64,000 nucleotides of DNA from Oscillospiraceae bacterium (GTDB lineage Bacteria > Bacillota > Clostridia > Oscillospirales > Oscillospiraceae), in the NCBI GenBank assembly GCA_017458065.1, contig JAFTGD010000017.1, positions 123,424 through 187,423 of the forward strand. The letters are read 5' to 3'. Positions 24,093-33,427 of this stretch are shown here, piece after piece. How positions within the stretch are numbered: the stretch's first letter is position 1; each line of letters starts with the position of its first letter. The notes under the pieces are model-generated. The model saw nothing but the letters and a program-made list of their open reading frames with translations, searched no databases and was not told the DNA's origin. The translations under genes were made by a program, and so were the position numbers.

Positions 24093-25217
24093 ATGGAAAA
24101 TACGCTTCGTTTTCGCTTTTGTGTTCCATCCCTTTTCGGGGTGGAGGGTCTTGTCGCGGATGAACTGCGGCGAATGAATATACAGGATGTCCGGGCGGAG
24201 GACGGCCGGGTTTTCTTTACGGGCGGTCTCGCCGACTGTGCAAAGGTCAATCTATCCCTCCGCTGCGGAGAGCGCGTCCTGATGGAACTCGGTTCTTTTC
24301 CCGCCAGAAGCTTCGATCAGCTGTTCGAGGGTGTCCGCGCCCTCCCCTGGGAAAACCTGCTCCCCCGTGACGCGGCCTTTCCGGTCACCGGCTACAGTCT
24401 GGATTCGACGCTTTTCTCCGTGCCGGACTGCCAACGCATCATCAAGAAGGCCGTCGTGGAGCGGATGAAGAGCCGCTACCGTCTGGAGCGCTTCCCGGAA
24501 AGCGGCGCGGAATACAAGATTCGCTTCGCTCTCCGCAAGGATCAGGTCTCGGTCTTTCTGGACACCTCCGGCGCCGCGCTGCACAAACGCGGCTATCGCC
24601 CGGCCCACACCGAGGCTTCTCTGCGCGAGACGCTCGCTGCCGCGATGGTCAAGCTCTCCCGTTACCGCGGCAAAGGGGACTTCTGCGATCCCCTCTGCGG
24701 CAGCGGCACCATTGCCATCGAGGCGGCGCTGGCGGCGCTGAATCGCGCTCCCGGCCTGTATCGCAGCTTTGCCGCCGAGGACTGGGCTTTCATGGACCCG
24801 GCGCTCTGGCAGCAGGCGCGCGCCGAGGCCATCGCGGCGGAGTATCACGGGGAATATCACATCTGCGCCTCGGACATCGACCCGCGCGCAATCCAGATCG
24901 CCCGTGAAAACGCCGTACGCGCCGGGGTGGACCACCTGATCGACTTTTCCGTTGCCGACGCATGTTCCTTCTCCCGCGAGACCGCGCGCGGCGTCATTGT
25001 AACCAATCCGCCCTATGGCGAGCGTCTGCTGGATCAGAAGCAGGCCGAGGCGATCTATCAGCGCTTCGGCGCGGCGCTGGCTGAAAAGGAAAACTGGTCT
25101 CTCTATCTGCTCTCCTCCCACGCGGAGTTTGAGCGCTTCTTCGGCAAGCCCGCCGACAAGAAGCGCAAGCTCTATAACGGTATGATCAAGTGCGATCTCT
25201 TTATGTACTATCAGTAA
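24093..25217 (+). CDS. THUMP-domain class I SAM-dependent RNA methyltransferase
   Basis: 374 residues: N-terminal THUMP-type RNA-binding region (SLFGVEGLVADELRRM, typical of the RlmL N-terminal family) and a C-terminal Rossmann methyltransferase domain with motif I CDPLCGSGTIAIEAAL and the catalytic NPPYGERL. This is the RlmL/YpsC-like family that makes N2-methylguanosine in 23S rRNA. The start follows an AGGA site; the open frame extends 42 codons further but that stretch is AT-rich leader DNA. Confidence 0.92.
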   Translation: MENTLRFRFCVPSLFGVEGLVADELRRMNIQDVRAEDGRVFFTGGLADCAKVNLSLRCGERVLMELGSFPARSFDQLFEGVRALPWENLLPRDAAFPVTGYSLDSTLFSVPDCQRIIKKAVVERMKSRYRLERFPESGAEYKIRFALRKDQVSVFLDTSGAALHKRGYRPAHTEASLRETLAAAMVKLSRYRGKGDFCDPLCGSGTIAIEAALAALNRAPGLYRSFAAEDWAFMDPALWQQARAEAIAAEYHGEYHICASDIDPRAIQIARENAVRAGVDHLIDFSVADACSFSRETARGVIVTNPPYGERLLDQKQAEAIYQRFGAALAEKENWSLYLLSSHAEFERFFGKPADKKRKLYNGMIKCDLFMYYQ

Positions 25218-25235
25218 GGAGGCGGAATACAGAAC

Positions 25236-26171
25236 ATGAAACACCTGTTTGTCGTCAATCCCGTTGCCGGAGGCAGCGACGCCTCCCCTGAGATCCGCCG
25301 CCGCGTGGAAGAGGCCTTTCGTTCCCGCGAGGACGCCTGCGAGGTCTATGTCACCCGCGGCCCGAAGGACGCCACGGAGAAGATCAGGCAGGAAGCTGCG
25401 TCCTCCGGGGAAGAGCTGCGCGTCTACGCCTGCGGCGGAGACGGCACCTTCAACGAGTGCGTCTGCGGCGCGGCACTGCAGCCGCACGTCGCCGTCTGTC
25501 CCTTCCCCACCGGCACCGGCAATGACTTCTGCCGCATGTTCGGCTCCGATGCCGATCTCTTCCGGGATCTGAACGCGCTGCTGGACGGGCAGGTGAAGAC
25601 GATTGATCTCATCTCCTGCAACGGCAGCTACAGCGCCAATATCTGCTCCGTCGGGATCGACGCCCGTATCGGGACCGAGGTCCATAAGTATTCCGGCATT
25701 CCCCTGATCGGCGGCACCGGCGGGTATGTGATCTCGGCCGTGGTGAACGCCTTCCGCGGCATCGCCACCACCATGCATGTCCGCAGCGGCAGCTATGACG
25801 CCAGGGAAAAATACTCCCTGATCTGCGCCTGCAACGGCCGCTTCTACGGCGGCGGTTTCAACCCCTCCCCGGATGCGAAACTGGACGACGGTCTGCTTGA
25901 CATCTTCATTGTGAAAAAGGTCTCTCTTTTCACCTTTGCCCGGCTGATCGGCAAATACGCCTCCGGCCACGCGGACGATTTTCCCAAATATATCACACAC
26001 CTGCGTGGGACCGAACTGTGGATCGAGTTTGAGCGCGAGGACGTCATCAACCTGGACGGCGAGGCGCTCTATGCTTCCGAGGTGGAGATGAAGCTGCTCC
26101 CCGGAGCGCTGAAGCTGATTGTTCCCCGCGGCCTCGGCCACGGCACCGAGCTCCCGCCCCTGGCTTTGTAA
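25236..26171 (+). CDS. Diacylglycerol kinase-like lipid kinase (YegS/BmrU family)
   Basis: 311 residues with the DAGK catalytic signature: FVVNPVAGG at the N-terminus, the nucleotide loop ACGGDGTFNE near residue 70, and PTGTGNDFCRM. The C-terminal beta-sandwich with NGRFYGGGFNPSPDAKLDDG is complete. It phosphorylates diacylglycerol or a related lipid alcohol, recycling it into phospholipid synthesis. It lies 18 bases after the methyltransferase gene, so it is probably co-transcribed; the AAGGAGG site is rather far (13 bases) from the ATG. Confidence 0.9.
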   Translation: MKHLFVVNPVAGGSDASPEIRRRVEEAFRSREDACEVYVTRGPKDATEKIRQEAASSGEELRVYACGGDGTFNECVCGAALQPHVAVCPFPTGTGNDFCRMFGSDADLFRDLNALLDGQVKTIDLISCNGSYSANICSVGIDARIGTEVHKYSGIPLIGGTGGYVISAVVNAFRGIATTMHVRSGSYDAREKYSLICACNGRFYGGGFNPSPDAKLDDGLLDIFIVKKVSLFTFARLIGKYASGHADDFPKYITHLRGTELWIEFEREDVINLDGEALYASEVEMKLLPGALKLIVPRGLGHGTELPPLAL

Positions 26172-26203
26172 CAAAAAGTTTATAATTTTCTTCTCTGTGG
26201 GAC

Positions 26204-26231
26204 TTGAAAAAAAATAAAAGTGTGGTATTAT
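26204..26231 (+). promoter_or_regulatory. Promoter of groESL
   Basis: TTGAAA, 16 bases, TATTAT, ending directly before the CIRCE element, the usual arrangement for HrcA-controlled chaperone operons. Confidence 0.75.
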
Positions 26232-26232
26232 T

Positions 26233-26273
26233 AGCATCGTTAGCACTCAGATGTTTTGAGTGCTAACGATGCT
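26233..26273. promoter_or_regulatory. CIRCE operator (HrcA-binding site), extended
   Basis: TTAGCACTC-N9-GAGTGCTAA matches the CIRCE consensus exactly. The perfect pairing continues outward through AGCATCG/CGATGCT and inward by one base, giving 17-bp arms around a 7-base loop. HrcA binds here and represses groESL until heat shock. Confidence 0.97.
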
Positions 26274-26308
26274 GAATTTAGTAATCTAATTTCATGGAGG
26301 TTAAGAAT

Positions 26309-26593
26309 ATGAAGCTCAAACCCTTAGCAGACCGTGTTGTTCTCAAGCAGAACGAAGCCGAGGAGCGCACCGCTTCCGGTATTTTCCTCACTTCCGCCGC
26401 TCAGGAAAAGCCCGAGATTTACGAAGTCGTCGAAGTCGGCCCCGGCGGTGTCGTCGACGGCAACGAGGTCACCATGATCGTGGCCGCCGGTCAGAAAGTT
26501 CTGGTCGGCAAGTACAGCGGCAGCAAGGTCAAGCTTGAAGACGTTGAGTACACCATCGTGCGCCAGAGTGACATTCTGGCTGTGATTGAGTAA
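26309..26593 (+). CDS. groES: Co-chaperonin GroES
   Basis: 94 residues, normal length. KPLADRVVLKQNEAEERTASGI at the start and the mobile-loop region are typical, as is VLVGKYSGSKVKLE near the middle. It caps the GroEL chamber. The ATG five codons into the open frame is chosen because TGGAGG lies at the right distance and because the product then begins MKLKPL as in the family. Confidence 0.97.
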   Translation: MKLKPLADRVVLKQNEAEERTASGIFLTSAAQEKPEIYEVVEVGPGGVVDGNEVTMIVAAGQKVLVGKYSGSKVKLEDVEYTIVRQSDILAVIE

Positions 26594-28237
<1,644 letters not shown>

Positions 28238-28627
28238 TAAGGTAGCTATCGGCTTCTAAAATCGCCTTAAATCGCGGTTTTTCTCCGATTTTCCTAACTT
28301 CTTCGGCGCAAAAAGTGTGGGTTTACGCAGAACTTACGCAGAGGGTTAGGCGCCTATGAGTAGAACAAAGAGACAGCCAGCACGTTTCTGTGTTGGCTGT
28401 CTCTTTGCGTAAGCTGATAAGGTGTGGCTGTGCCGGAAAACTGCCGTACATGCGTCGGAAAACGGCGCCCCACAGGTCAACAAATCGTCTGTAGTGATGC
28501 AGGAAACTGCCCACAAGTATATAATAAGAAATAACATAAAAACAAGAAGAAAAAGGCGCTTCTTTTGGAGCTGTCACAGCTCGGAGGACAGGCCCTTTTG
28601 TTTTGTGTGAGTCAGGGAATACTATAT
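28238..28627. other. Non-coding stretch between groEL and the fic gene
   Basis: About 390 bases with no credible gene. It contains a tandem pair of TTACGCAGA nonamers (28323 and 28334), a long hairpin described separately, and after it GCGTAAG, which is the reverse complement of the CTTACGC in the second nonamer. The base composition falls from here into the accessory patch. Confidence 0.5.
28367..28406. terminator. Long-stem hairpin downstream of groEL
   Basis: AAAGAGACAGCCAGCAC pairs with GTGTTGGCTGTCTCTTT (17 bp, one G-U type mismatch) around a 6-base loop. The run of T is within the descending arm, so it should work as a bidirectional terminator for groESL, 130 bases after the stop. Confidence 0.65.
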
Positions 28628-28696
28628 CGTCCAAACGCATTGACTTTTCGTCCAAAATCAATTAAAATTGGACGAAAGAAAGATGGCTGGACGAAA
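28628..28696. promoter_or_regulatory. Nested inverted-repeat operator before the fic gene
   Basis: Inner arms TTTCGTCCAA and TTGGACGAAA are perfect 10-mers with a 12-base spacer. An outer pair, CGTCCAAA and GGACGAAA, flanks them almost symmetrically about the same centre. The inner pair covers the promoter spacer and -10 box, so binding would shut the promoter off. The C-terminal winged helix of the Fic protein itself is a possible ligand. Confidence 0.7.
28640..28668 (+). promoter_or_regulatory. Promoter of the fic gene
   Basis: TTGACT, 17 bases, TAAAAT, embedded in the nested operator. Confidence 0.75.
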
Positions 28697-28706
28697 GGAG
28701 CCTTCC

Positions 28707-29771
28707 ATGAGAGAGTTTGACTACAGCAAGCTGGCAGACCGCACATGGCCGTCAGATATCTTGAATCTTGCAGCGAAGATCCATGAGTATAAGGGCAGAC
28801 AGGATATGTTTGTCCGGCAAAAGCCCGTGGAACTGGATCGTCTGGTGGAAATTGCCAAGATCCAAAGCACTGAGGCATCCAATAAAATCGAAGGTATCAT
28901 TACCACCAGTACCCGCATGAAGCAGCTCTTTGAAGAAAAGACTACGCCGAGGAACCGTGATGAGGACGAAATCATGGGCTATCGGGATGTGCTGAACACC
29001 ATCCACGAGAGCAATGAGTATATCCCCATCCGCCCGTCGTATATCCTGCAGCTCCACCGTGATTTGCTGCGGCGCTCTAGCGCATCCTATGGCGGCAGCT
29101 TCAAGAACGTCCAGAACTATATCAACGAAACAAGGCCGGACGGAACGACTTTTACGCGGTTTACGCCTGTCGCCCCGTATGAGACACCGGAAGCGATGAC
29201 CGGGCTGTGCGAAGCCTATGAGCAGGCACTGGCCAAAGAGAGCATTGACGCGCTGATCTTGATCCCCTGCTTTATCGTGGACTTTCTCTGCATTCACCCG
29301 TTCAACGACGGGAATGGCAGAATGAGTCGCTTGCTGACACTGCTGCTTCTCTATAAAAATGGGTATAGCGTCGGCAAATATATCAGTATTGAAAAGCAGA
29401 TTGAAAAGACCAAAGATCGCTATTACGATGTGCTGGAAATGGCGGACGCCGGTTGGCACGAGGAGAAGAACGATCCCACTCCCTTTATCCGCTACATGCT
29501 GATGGTGATCCTCGCCTGCTATACGGAATTTGAGGATCGTGTCGGTTTGATGGAAAAAACAGGCACATCCAGCACCGCCTATGATGTTGTGAAGAAGTAT
29601 GTCGAAGATAAGGTCGGCAAGTTTACCGGTGCAGATGTCGTTGCCAACTGCCCGAGCATCGGAAGATCGTCCGCCTTGGCCGCGTTGAAAAAGCTGACGG
29701 ACGAGGGCGTGATCCTTCGGCAAGGCGCAGGAAGAAATACATTCTATGTAAGAGCGGACACTGAGGAATAA
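28707..29771 (+). CDS. Fic family AMP/nucleotidyl-transferase with self-inhibitory helix
   Basis: 354 residues. An N-terminal Fic-associated region contains the class II inhibitory motif SNKIEG (Ser58 to Gly63, Glu62 being the inhibitory residue). The Fic core has the complete active-site loop HPFNDGNGRMSR with catalytic His197. The C-terminal 90 residues look like a winged helix (GADVVANCPSIGRSSALAAL). Fic enzymes transfer AMP or other nucleotides to protein hydroxyls. Class II enzymes of this layout are usually stand-alone and self-controlled. The start is the ATG after GAAAGGAG; an upstream TTG would reach into the operator. Confidence 0.92.
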   Translation: MREFDYSKLADRTWPSDILNLAAKIHEYKGRQDMFVRQKPVELDRLVEIAKIQSTEASNKIEGIITTSTRMKQLFEEKTTPRNRDEDEIMGYRDVLNTIHESNEYIPIRPSYILQLHRDLLRRSSASYGGSFKNVQNYINETRPDGTTFTRFTPVAPYETPEAMTGLCEAYEQALAKESIDALILIPCFIVDFLCIHPFNDGNGRMSRLLTLLLLYKNGYSVGKYISIEKQIEKTKDRYYDVLEMADAGWHEEKNDPTPFIRYMLMVILACYTEFEDRVGLMEKTGTSSTAYDVVKKYVEDKVGKFTGADVVANCPSIGRSSALAALKKLTDEGVILRQGAGRNTFYVRADTEE

Positions 29772-29787
29772 ATTACGATCATGGTCT

Positions 29788-29832
29788 AAACCGCGGCTAT
29801 GCCCAAACCTGGGCACGGCCGCGGTTTTATCG
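29788..29832 (+). terminator. Terminator of the fic gene
   Basis: AAACCGCGGC pairs with GCCGCGGTTT, with an additional inner GCCC/GGGC pairing, and ends in TTTTAT. Confidence 0.75.
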
Positions 29833-29868
29833 ATGTTTTGAACACAGTAGTTACAGTGTTAGTGGAAG

Positions 29869-30233
29869 TCAACTATTTGAGAGCATGATGTCCAAGATTT
29901 TCTGTTCTGTCACGTTCAATGTATTCTTTGGACTCGTCTCCTTTTTCTCCGAAATGGATCTGTTGATTTCCGAACTATCTCCGAATTTCTCCGAACTATC
30001 TCCGCCAATCTCCGAACTGCGGCGGAGATTCACACGGATGAAGCTGTCGGATTCGATAAACTCCGGTTCTGGCAAGCCGTATTCGGCTGCCAGCTGCCGG
30101 ATTCTCAAGATGCCTGTCCCCCAAGACTCAATCAGTCCCATCTGATTCAGCCGGGAGATGTGACCTCCAATCGGTCATCATAGAGTGCCACCTGCACACA
30201 GGCTTCTGCAGTCCACAGTCGACGGCGTGGCAT
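29869..30233 (-). pseudogene. Decayed AlbA/GHKL-type ATP-binding transcriptional regulator
   Basis: Two in-order pieces of one family are visible. A short upstream piece reads ACVQVALYDDRLEVTSPG then hits TGA. The second piece, in another frame, reads RLNQMGLIESWGTGILRI followed by GLPEPEF and SSEIGGDSSEKFGDSSE. In intact proteins (Schlafen/AlbA domain plus GHKL ATPase, often named RecG-like regulators) about 40 residues join them. The internal deletion, the loss of the N-terminal DNA- or RNA-binding half and an early stop in the C-terminal winged helix make this a remnant. The last 90 codons are still open but unlikely to be functional. Confidence 0.75.
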
Positions 30234-30245
30234 TGTTACCTCCTG

Positions 30246-30467
30246 TCAGAAGAGTTCCGGTTCAGTTTCCTTAAGGATCTGCGCAAGCACCTTGTGATCC
30301 AGATACTGCACTCCCTCCACGCCGTTATGGATCTTGTCGGAAAGCTTGCTACAGTAGTAAAGATCCATAGCCTGTTCCAGCGAGAGACTTTCCCTCTCTG
30401 CAAGACAGGCGATCAGCTGCTCTTCCAATCTCTCCTGATAGATCTTTTCCAACGCATCGTCATTCAT
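30246..30467 (-). CDS. Small acidic protein in DUF3990 cassette, possible antitoxin
   Basis: 73 residues, acidic and helical (LEKIYQERLEEQLIACLAER), with a conserved-looking LYYCSKLSDKIHNG near the middle. No known domain is recognised. It starts three bases after the DUF3990 gene, in one operon with it. Such a small acidic partner beside an ADP-ribosyltransferase-like protein could be an antitoxin; this is inference from arrangement. Confidence 0.7.
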   Translation of the reverse strand: MNDDALEKIYQERLEEQLIACLAERESLSLEQAMDLYYCSKLSDKIHNGVEGVQYLDHKVLAQILKETEPELF

Positions 30468-30470
30468 TGC

Positions 30471-30947
30471 TCACACCTCATAAAAGGAATCGAATTTCAG
30501 CAATTGTTCAATAGCCTTCTGCGTGATAAAAGCATACTGGTCATAATTCGGATAGACCTTGATCTCCCGCAGGGCTCGATCCTTCTCCCAGATTCCTGCA
30601 CGATACAAGTCAACAACCCGAAACACCTTATCATTTGCAACCTTCCCATAGATCAGATCATATTGCTGATAATCTGTTTCTCCGTCGCGGCAGCGGCATA
30701 CAAAATCGATCCATTCCACCAGATCATCGTCGAATGTTTTCAAGTTCAGATCGTTAAGTTCCTCTGACATCTGATAGCAGTTGACGATCGCTTTTCCGCC
30801 AAACAGGTCTGCCTTACGCCGCGCCCAATGTGCCGCCTGCCCCTCCACCGTCGTAATGTAAAAACCTTTTCCGAAATCAAGTGATCGGTAAGAATGCAGA
30901 ACGTCAGGCGTTTCCATCTTCATAGATGAACCGTGATAGACGATCAT
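30471..30947 (-). CDS. DUF3990 family protein (ADP-ribosyltransferase-like fold)
   Basis: 158 residues. It begins IVYHGSSMKMETPDV and has the DFGKGFYITTVEGQAAHWARRK block typical of DUF3990, which resembles the NAD-binding start (H-G-S) and middle strand (G-x-GFY-x-T) of ADP-ribosyltransferases. No secretion signal is present. The ATG overlaps the stop of the DUF3791 gene by four bases. Members occur in accessory regions of Clostridia next to DUF3791 proteins; modification of a host macromolecule as a toxin is plausible but untested. Confidence 0.88.
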   Translation of the reverse strand: MIVYHGSSMKMETPDVLHSYRSLDFGKGFYITTVEGQAAHWARRKADLFGGKAIVNCYQMSEELNDLNLKTFDDDLVEWIDFVCRCRDGETDYQQYDLIYGKVANDKVFRVVDLYRAGIWEKDRALREIKVYPNYDQYAFITQKAIEQLLKFDSFYEV

Positions 30948-31159
30948 ACCGTCACCCCTCTCAGTTTTATGTATTCCTGAATGTCATCCACCAGATAATC
31001 CGTCCCCTGCGTGTGCAAGACTTCATAGTGTGGAACGAGGTAGCGGTCAATACACCCACTGCTTTTCATGACGTTATAAACCTTCTTTGGGGTGCTTCCC
31101 CAGCGATTGGCACAGGCGTGGATCAGGTAAACCACAAACGGAAAGGTATCCTTATTCAT
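30944..31159 (-). CDS. DUF3791 family protein
   Basis: 71 residues with the typical core FPFVVYLIHACANRWGSTPKK followed by VYNVMKSSGCIDRYLVPHYEVLHTQG. Helical, no membrane segment. GAGGAGG precedes the ATG. It overlaps both neighbours: the small gene before it (TAATG) and the DUF3990 gene after it (ATGA), which forces balanced translation. Function unknown; the constant pairing with DUF3990 suggests a binding partner or immunity protein. Confidence 0.85.
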   Translation of the reverse strand: MNKDTFPFVVYLIHACANRWGSTPKKVYNVMKSSGCIDRYLVPHYEVLHTQGTDYLVDDIQEYIKLRGVTV

Positions 31160-31314
31160 TATCTGGTTCCTCCTCTTTCGGTGGAAGCCGCGGATGTCGC
31201 TTGAAGTCCCGAGCTGTTTTGAATGAGTTCCATTTCTATAGAAGAGTCGACAATCTCTTCTATTTGAGGATCCATCAATTGATAGCGAACTCCATTCATA
31301 ATTTGGTAATTCAT
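31159..31314 (-). CDS. Small protein opening the DUF3791/DUF3990 cassette
   Basis: 51 codons beginning MNYQIMNGVRYQLMDPQIEE and ending in GGTR, with TAA overlapping the DUF3791 ATG by one base. The overlap, the acidic helical sequence and the position behind a TATAAT box support it as a real gene. The ribosome site (GGGAG) is very close to the ATG, so the start is uncertain. No family is recognised. Confidence 0.55.
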   Translation of the reverse strand: MNYQIMNGVRYQLMDPQIEEIVDSSIEMELIQNSSGLQATSAASTERGGTR

Positions 31315-31342
31315 GCTCCCGCAAACAGTGCTGCCAAGGTAT

Positions 31343-31348
31343 ATTATA
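31343..31348 (-). promoter_or_regulatory. -10 box of the DUF3791/DUF3990 cassette
   Basis: Minus-strand TATAAT about 30 bases before the first small gene. A good -35 is lacking (TTTTGC at 17 bases), so the promoter may need an activator or be weak. Confidence 0.4.
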
Positions 31349-31396
31349 TCACGTTAAACGACAGCGCAAAACAGGGTTCTCTGCTGCGTCTGCCGC

Positions 31397-32350
31397 TTAT
31401 CCGACGGCAGCGCCCGCTTCGGCCGTCGTTACGGTCCTGAATGCCGCCGGCAGATGGCCTATCAGATCGGACGGCGTGACACAGTACTCTCCCAGTTCCC
31501 GGGAGGCCAGGTCCCCGGCGAGCCCGTGCAGATACGCCGCGGTGCGGGCTGCAAACAGCGGCTCAAAGCCCTGCGCCAGGAGCGCGCACAGCATCCCGCT
31601 GAGCACATCGCCCGATCCGCCCTTGGCCATCGCCGCAGATCCGGTGGGGTTCACAAAGACCTCGCTCCCCGAACAGATCAGCGTCCCATGGCCCTTCAAA
31701 ACCAGGACTGCGTTGGGGTACCGCGCGGCAAACGCAAGCGCGCCCTCCAGCCTCCCCTGAGACAGATCTCCGCCAAGACGTTTAAACTCCCCCTCATGTG
31801 GGGTGAGGATCACAGGGACCTTACAGACTGAAAGCAGCTCCGTTTCCATGCCGCAGATCGTCAGCGCATCCGCATCGAGGACGAGCGGACAATCCGCTTC
31901 CCGGAGGATCCCGCTGACCAGACGGTGGGCTTCTTCGCTGCGTCCGAGTCCGGGTCCCACTGCACAGGCGTCCGCGGCCTTCAACACCGGCAGGACTTCC
32001 TCCAGCGCCCCTGTGCCGACACTCCCCTGCTCCGCCGTACAGAGAGGCGTCACGACCGCCCCGTCGCAGCAGGCAGCCACAATCGGATAGATGCTCTCCG
32101 GGACCATTACGTGCGTCAGACCCGCGCCGCTGCGCTCGCAGGCGTTTGCGGCAAGCCGCGGCGCACCGGAAAAGCCTCTGCAGCCGCCGATGATCAGCGC
32201 GCGGCCGTAGCTGTACTTATGACTGACAGGACGGCGCTTCGGCAGCCGGCAGTCCTCCGGTCCGGTCTCATAAAGACTGACTGTTCCGTCTCCGATCTCA
32301 GCGGGATCACCATACCCGGATCTGTATTCCTCTTTGGTTAGCTTCTTCAT
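31397..32350 (-). CDS. nnrD: ADP/ATP-dependent NAD(P)H-hydrate dehydratase
   Basis: About 317 residues of the ribokinase-like CARKD family. Landmarks are YGRALIIGGCRGFSGAP near the N-terminus, VGPGLGRSEE, LDADAL, LTPHEGEFKRL and the catalytic GGSGDVLSGML. It repairs hydrated NADH and NADPH. It stands alone without the usual N-terminal epimerase domain (NnrE). The ATG with GGAG at nine bases is preferred; a GTG twelve codons upstream overlaps the DUF1848 stop as GTGA and is a real alternative. Confidence 0.93.
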   Translation of the reverse strand: MKKLTKEEYRSGYGDPAEIGDGTVSLYETGPEDCRLPKRRPVSHKYSYGRALIIGGCRGFSGAPRLAANACERSGAGLTHVMVPESIYPIVAACCDGAVVTPLCTAEQGSVGTGALEEVLPVLKAADACAVGPGLGRSEEAHRLVSGILREADCPLVLDADALTICGMETELLSVCKVPVILTPHEGEFKRLGGDLSQGRLEGALAFAARYPNAVLVLKGHGTLICSGSEVFVNPTGSAAMAKGGSGDVLSGMLCALLAQGFEPLFAARTAAYLHGLAGDLASRELGEYCVTPSDLIGHLPAAFRTVTTAEAGAAVG

Positions 32351-32382
32351 ATGCTTAACTCCGTCCGCTTTCTTCCGCTTCT

Positions 32383-33312
32383 TCACAGGAAAAGGCTCAT
32401 CTGTCCGTTGGCCCAGGACTTTTGGTTTGCCTCCCGGATCACGTCTCCCGGCATGGGCCCTCCGATCAGGTACGGCGACTCCGGATCGTGCCTGCGCATG
32501 TTCCGGAGCACAACAGCCCGGTCGTAATTGGCGTAGCAGTATTTACAAAAATGCGCGCAGGTGTTGTACATGCCGATATCGTTTCCCAGTATACAGGCGC
32601 ACTCCGGTCTTGCTCCGGGCCCTTTCGGCGTCTCCAGGGTGATTCCCAGCGCCTCCTCCAGCACATCTCTCGTCATGCAGCCGTCGGTCACAGCACCGTA
32701 TTGGGAGAGCTGCCGGTTCTCCAGGCAGGTACGGATTGTCATGCCGTATCTCTCTCCTATCGAGACAAAGGCCTTTGTCAGCTCGATCTGCTCTTCTGCT
32801 GTGACCGCTCTGACCTCCGGGAAATTGCGCTTTGTCTTCTCGTAGAGGTCGATGAAGCTGATGACCGAGGTCCGGGTATATCCACGCAGTTCTTCTGCCA
32901 TTTTTTCAAACGCCTCTATATGAAAGCCGACGCTGTATTGATCCGAAACAAAAATCGGATCATACCGCCAGATTACCGCCTTTTTCCCTACCGCTTCGGA
33001 TAATCTTCTGAAAGCCGCCATTACCCGGGTCTTGTCCGGAACATTCTCTTCGATCTCTTTCCCATAGGGCGTGATGGTGACAAACCAGAACTGGCGGAAC
33101 ATCTTCAGCTCTTCGAGATAAGGAAGCATGGGCTCCGGATTCTTGGTACAGAACGCGAGCACATCCACGACCGCAGGATCCAGCCGGTATCTTGTGACCT
33201 GTTCGGGATAGTATGGATTGCGGACCATGACAAAGCCCTCCCGAACGCGATTCATGAACCACTTGCTGTAGAAGGCCGGGATGTCTGTTCTGGAGCCGCT
33301 GTTGATGATCAT
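32383..33312 (-). CDS. DUF1848 family Fe-S cluster-type protein
   Basis: 309 residues, starting INSGSRTDIPAFYSKWF as in the family. The C-terminal part holds ECACILGNDIGMYNTC and then CAHFCKYCYAN, where the last three Cys form a CxxxCxxC pattern of the radical-SAM kind, but near the C-terminus and not in the usual N-terminal place. Middle strands (FVTITPYG, VIWRYDPIFV) suit a TIM barrel. Function unknown. It is the first gene of a two-gene operon with nnrD. Confidence 0.88.
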   Translation of the reverse strand: MIINSGSRTDIPAFYSKWFMNRVREGFVMVRNPYYPEQVTRYRLDPAVVDVLAFCTKNPEPMLPYLEELKMFRQFWFVTITPYGKEIEENVPDKTRVMAAFRRLSEAVGKKAVIWRYDPIFVSDQYSVGFHIEAFEKMAEELRGYTRTSVISFIDLYEKTKRNFPEVRAVTAEEQIELTKAFVSIGERYGMTIRTCLENRQLSQYGAVTDGCMTRDVLEEALGITLETPKGPGARPECACILGNDIGMYNTCAHFCKYCYANYDRAVVLRNMRRHDPESPYLIGGPMPGDVIREANQKSWANGQMSLFL

Positions 33313-33397
33313 GTGCCTTTTGTGCCTCCTCCCCGGTATCGGTCCAGTGGGGCTTTCCCTCTTCTGCTCTTCCCAATTCACCATCTTTTTTACGCTG

Positions 33398-33427
33398 ATT
33401 ATACCATGACTCTCTGAAAATTGGCAA
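33398..33427 (-). promoter_or_regulatory. Promoter of the DUF1848-nnrD operon
   Basis: Minus-strand TTGCCA, 18 bases, TATAAT, about 80 bases before the ATG. Confidence 0.7.

Noticed and set aside
24252-26246. Minus-strand open frame of 664 codons
   Set aside because: Antisense to the methyltransferase and lipid kinase genes and crosses their junction; a product of GC-rich codon bias.
28323-28661. Minus-strand frame of 112 codons downstream of groEL
   Set aside because: Crosses the long hairpin and the fic operator; no family features.
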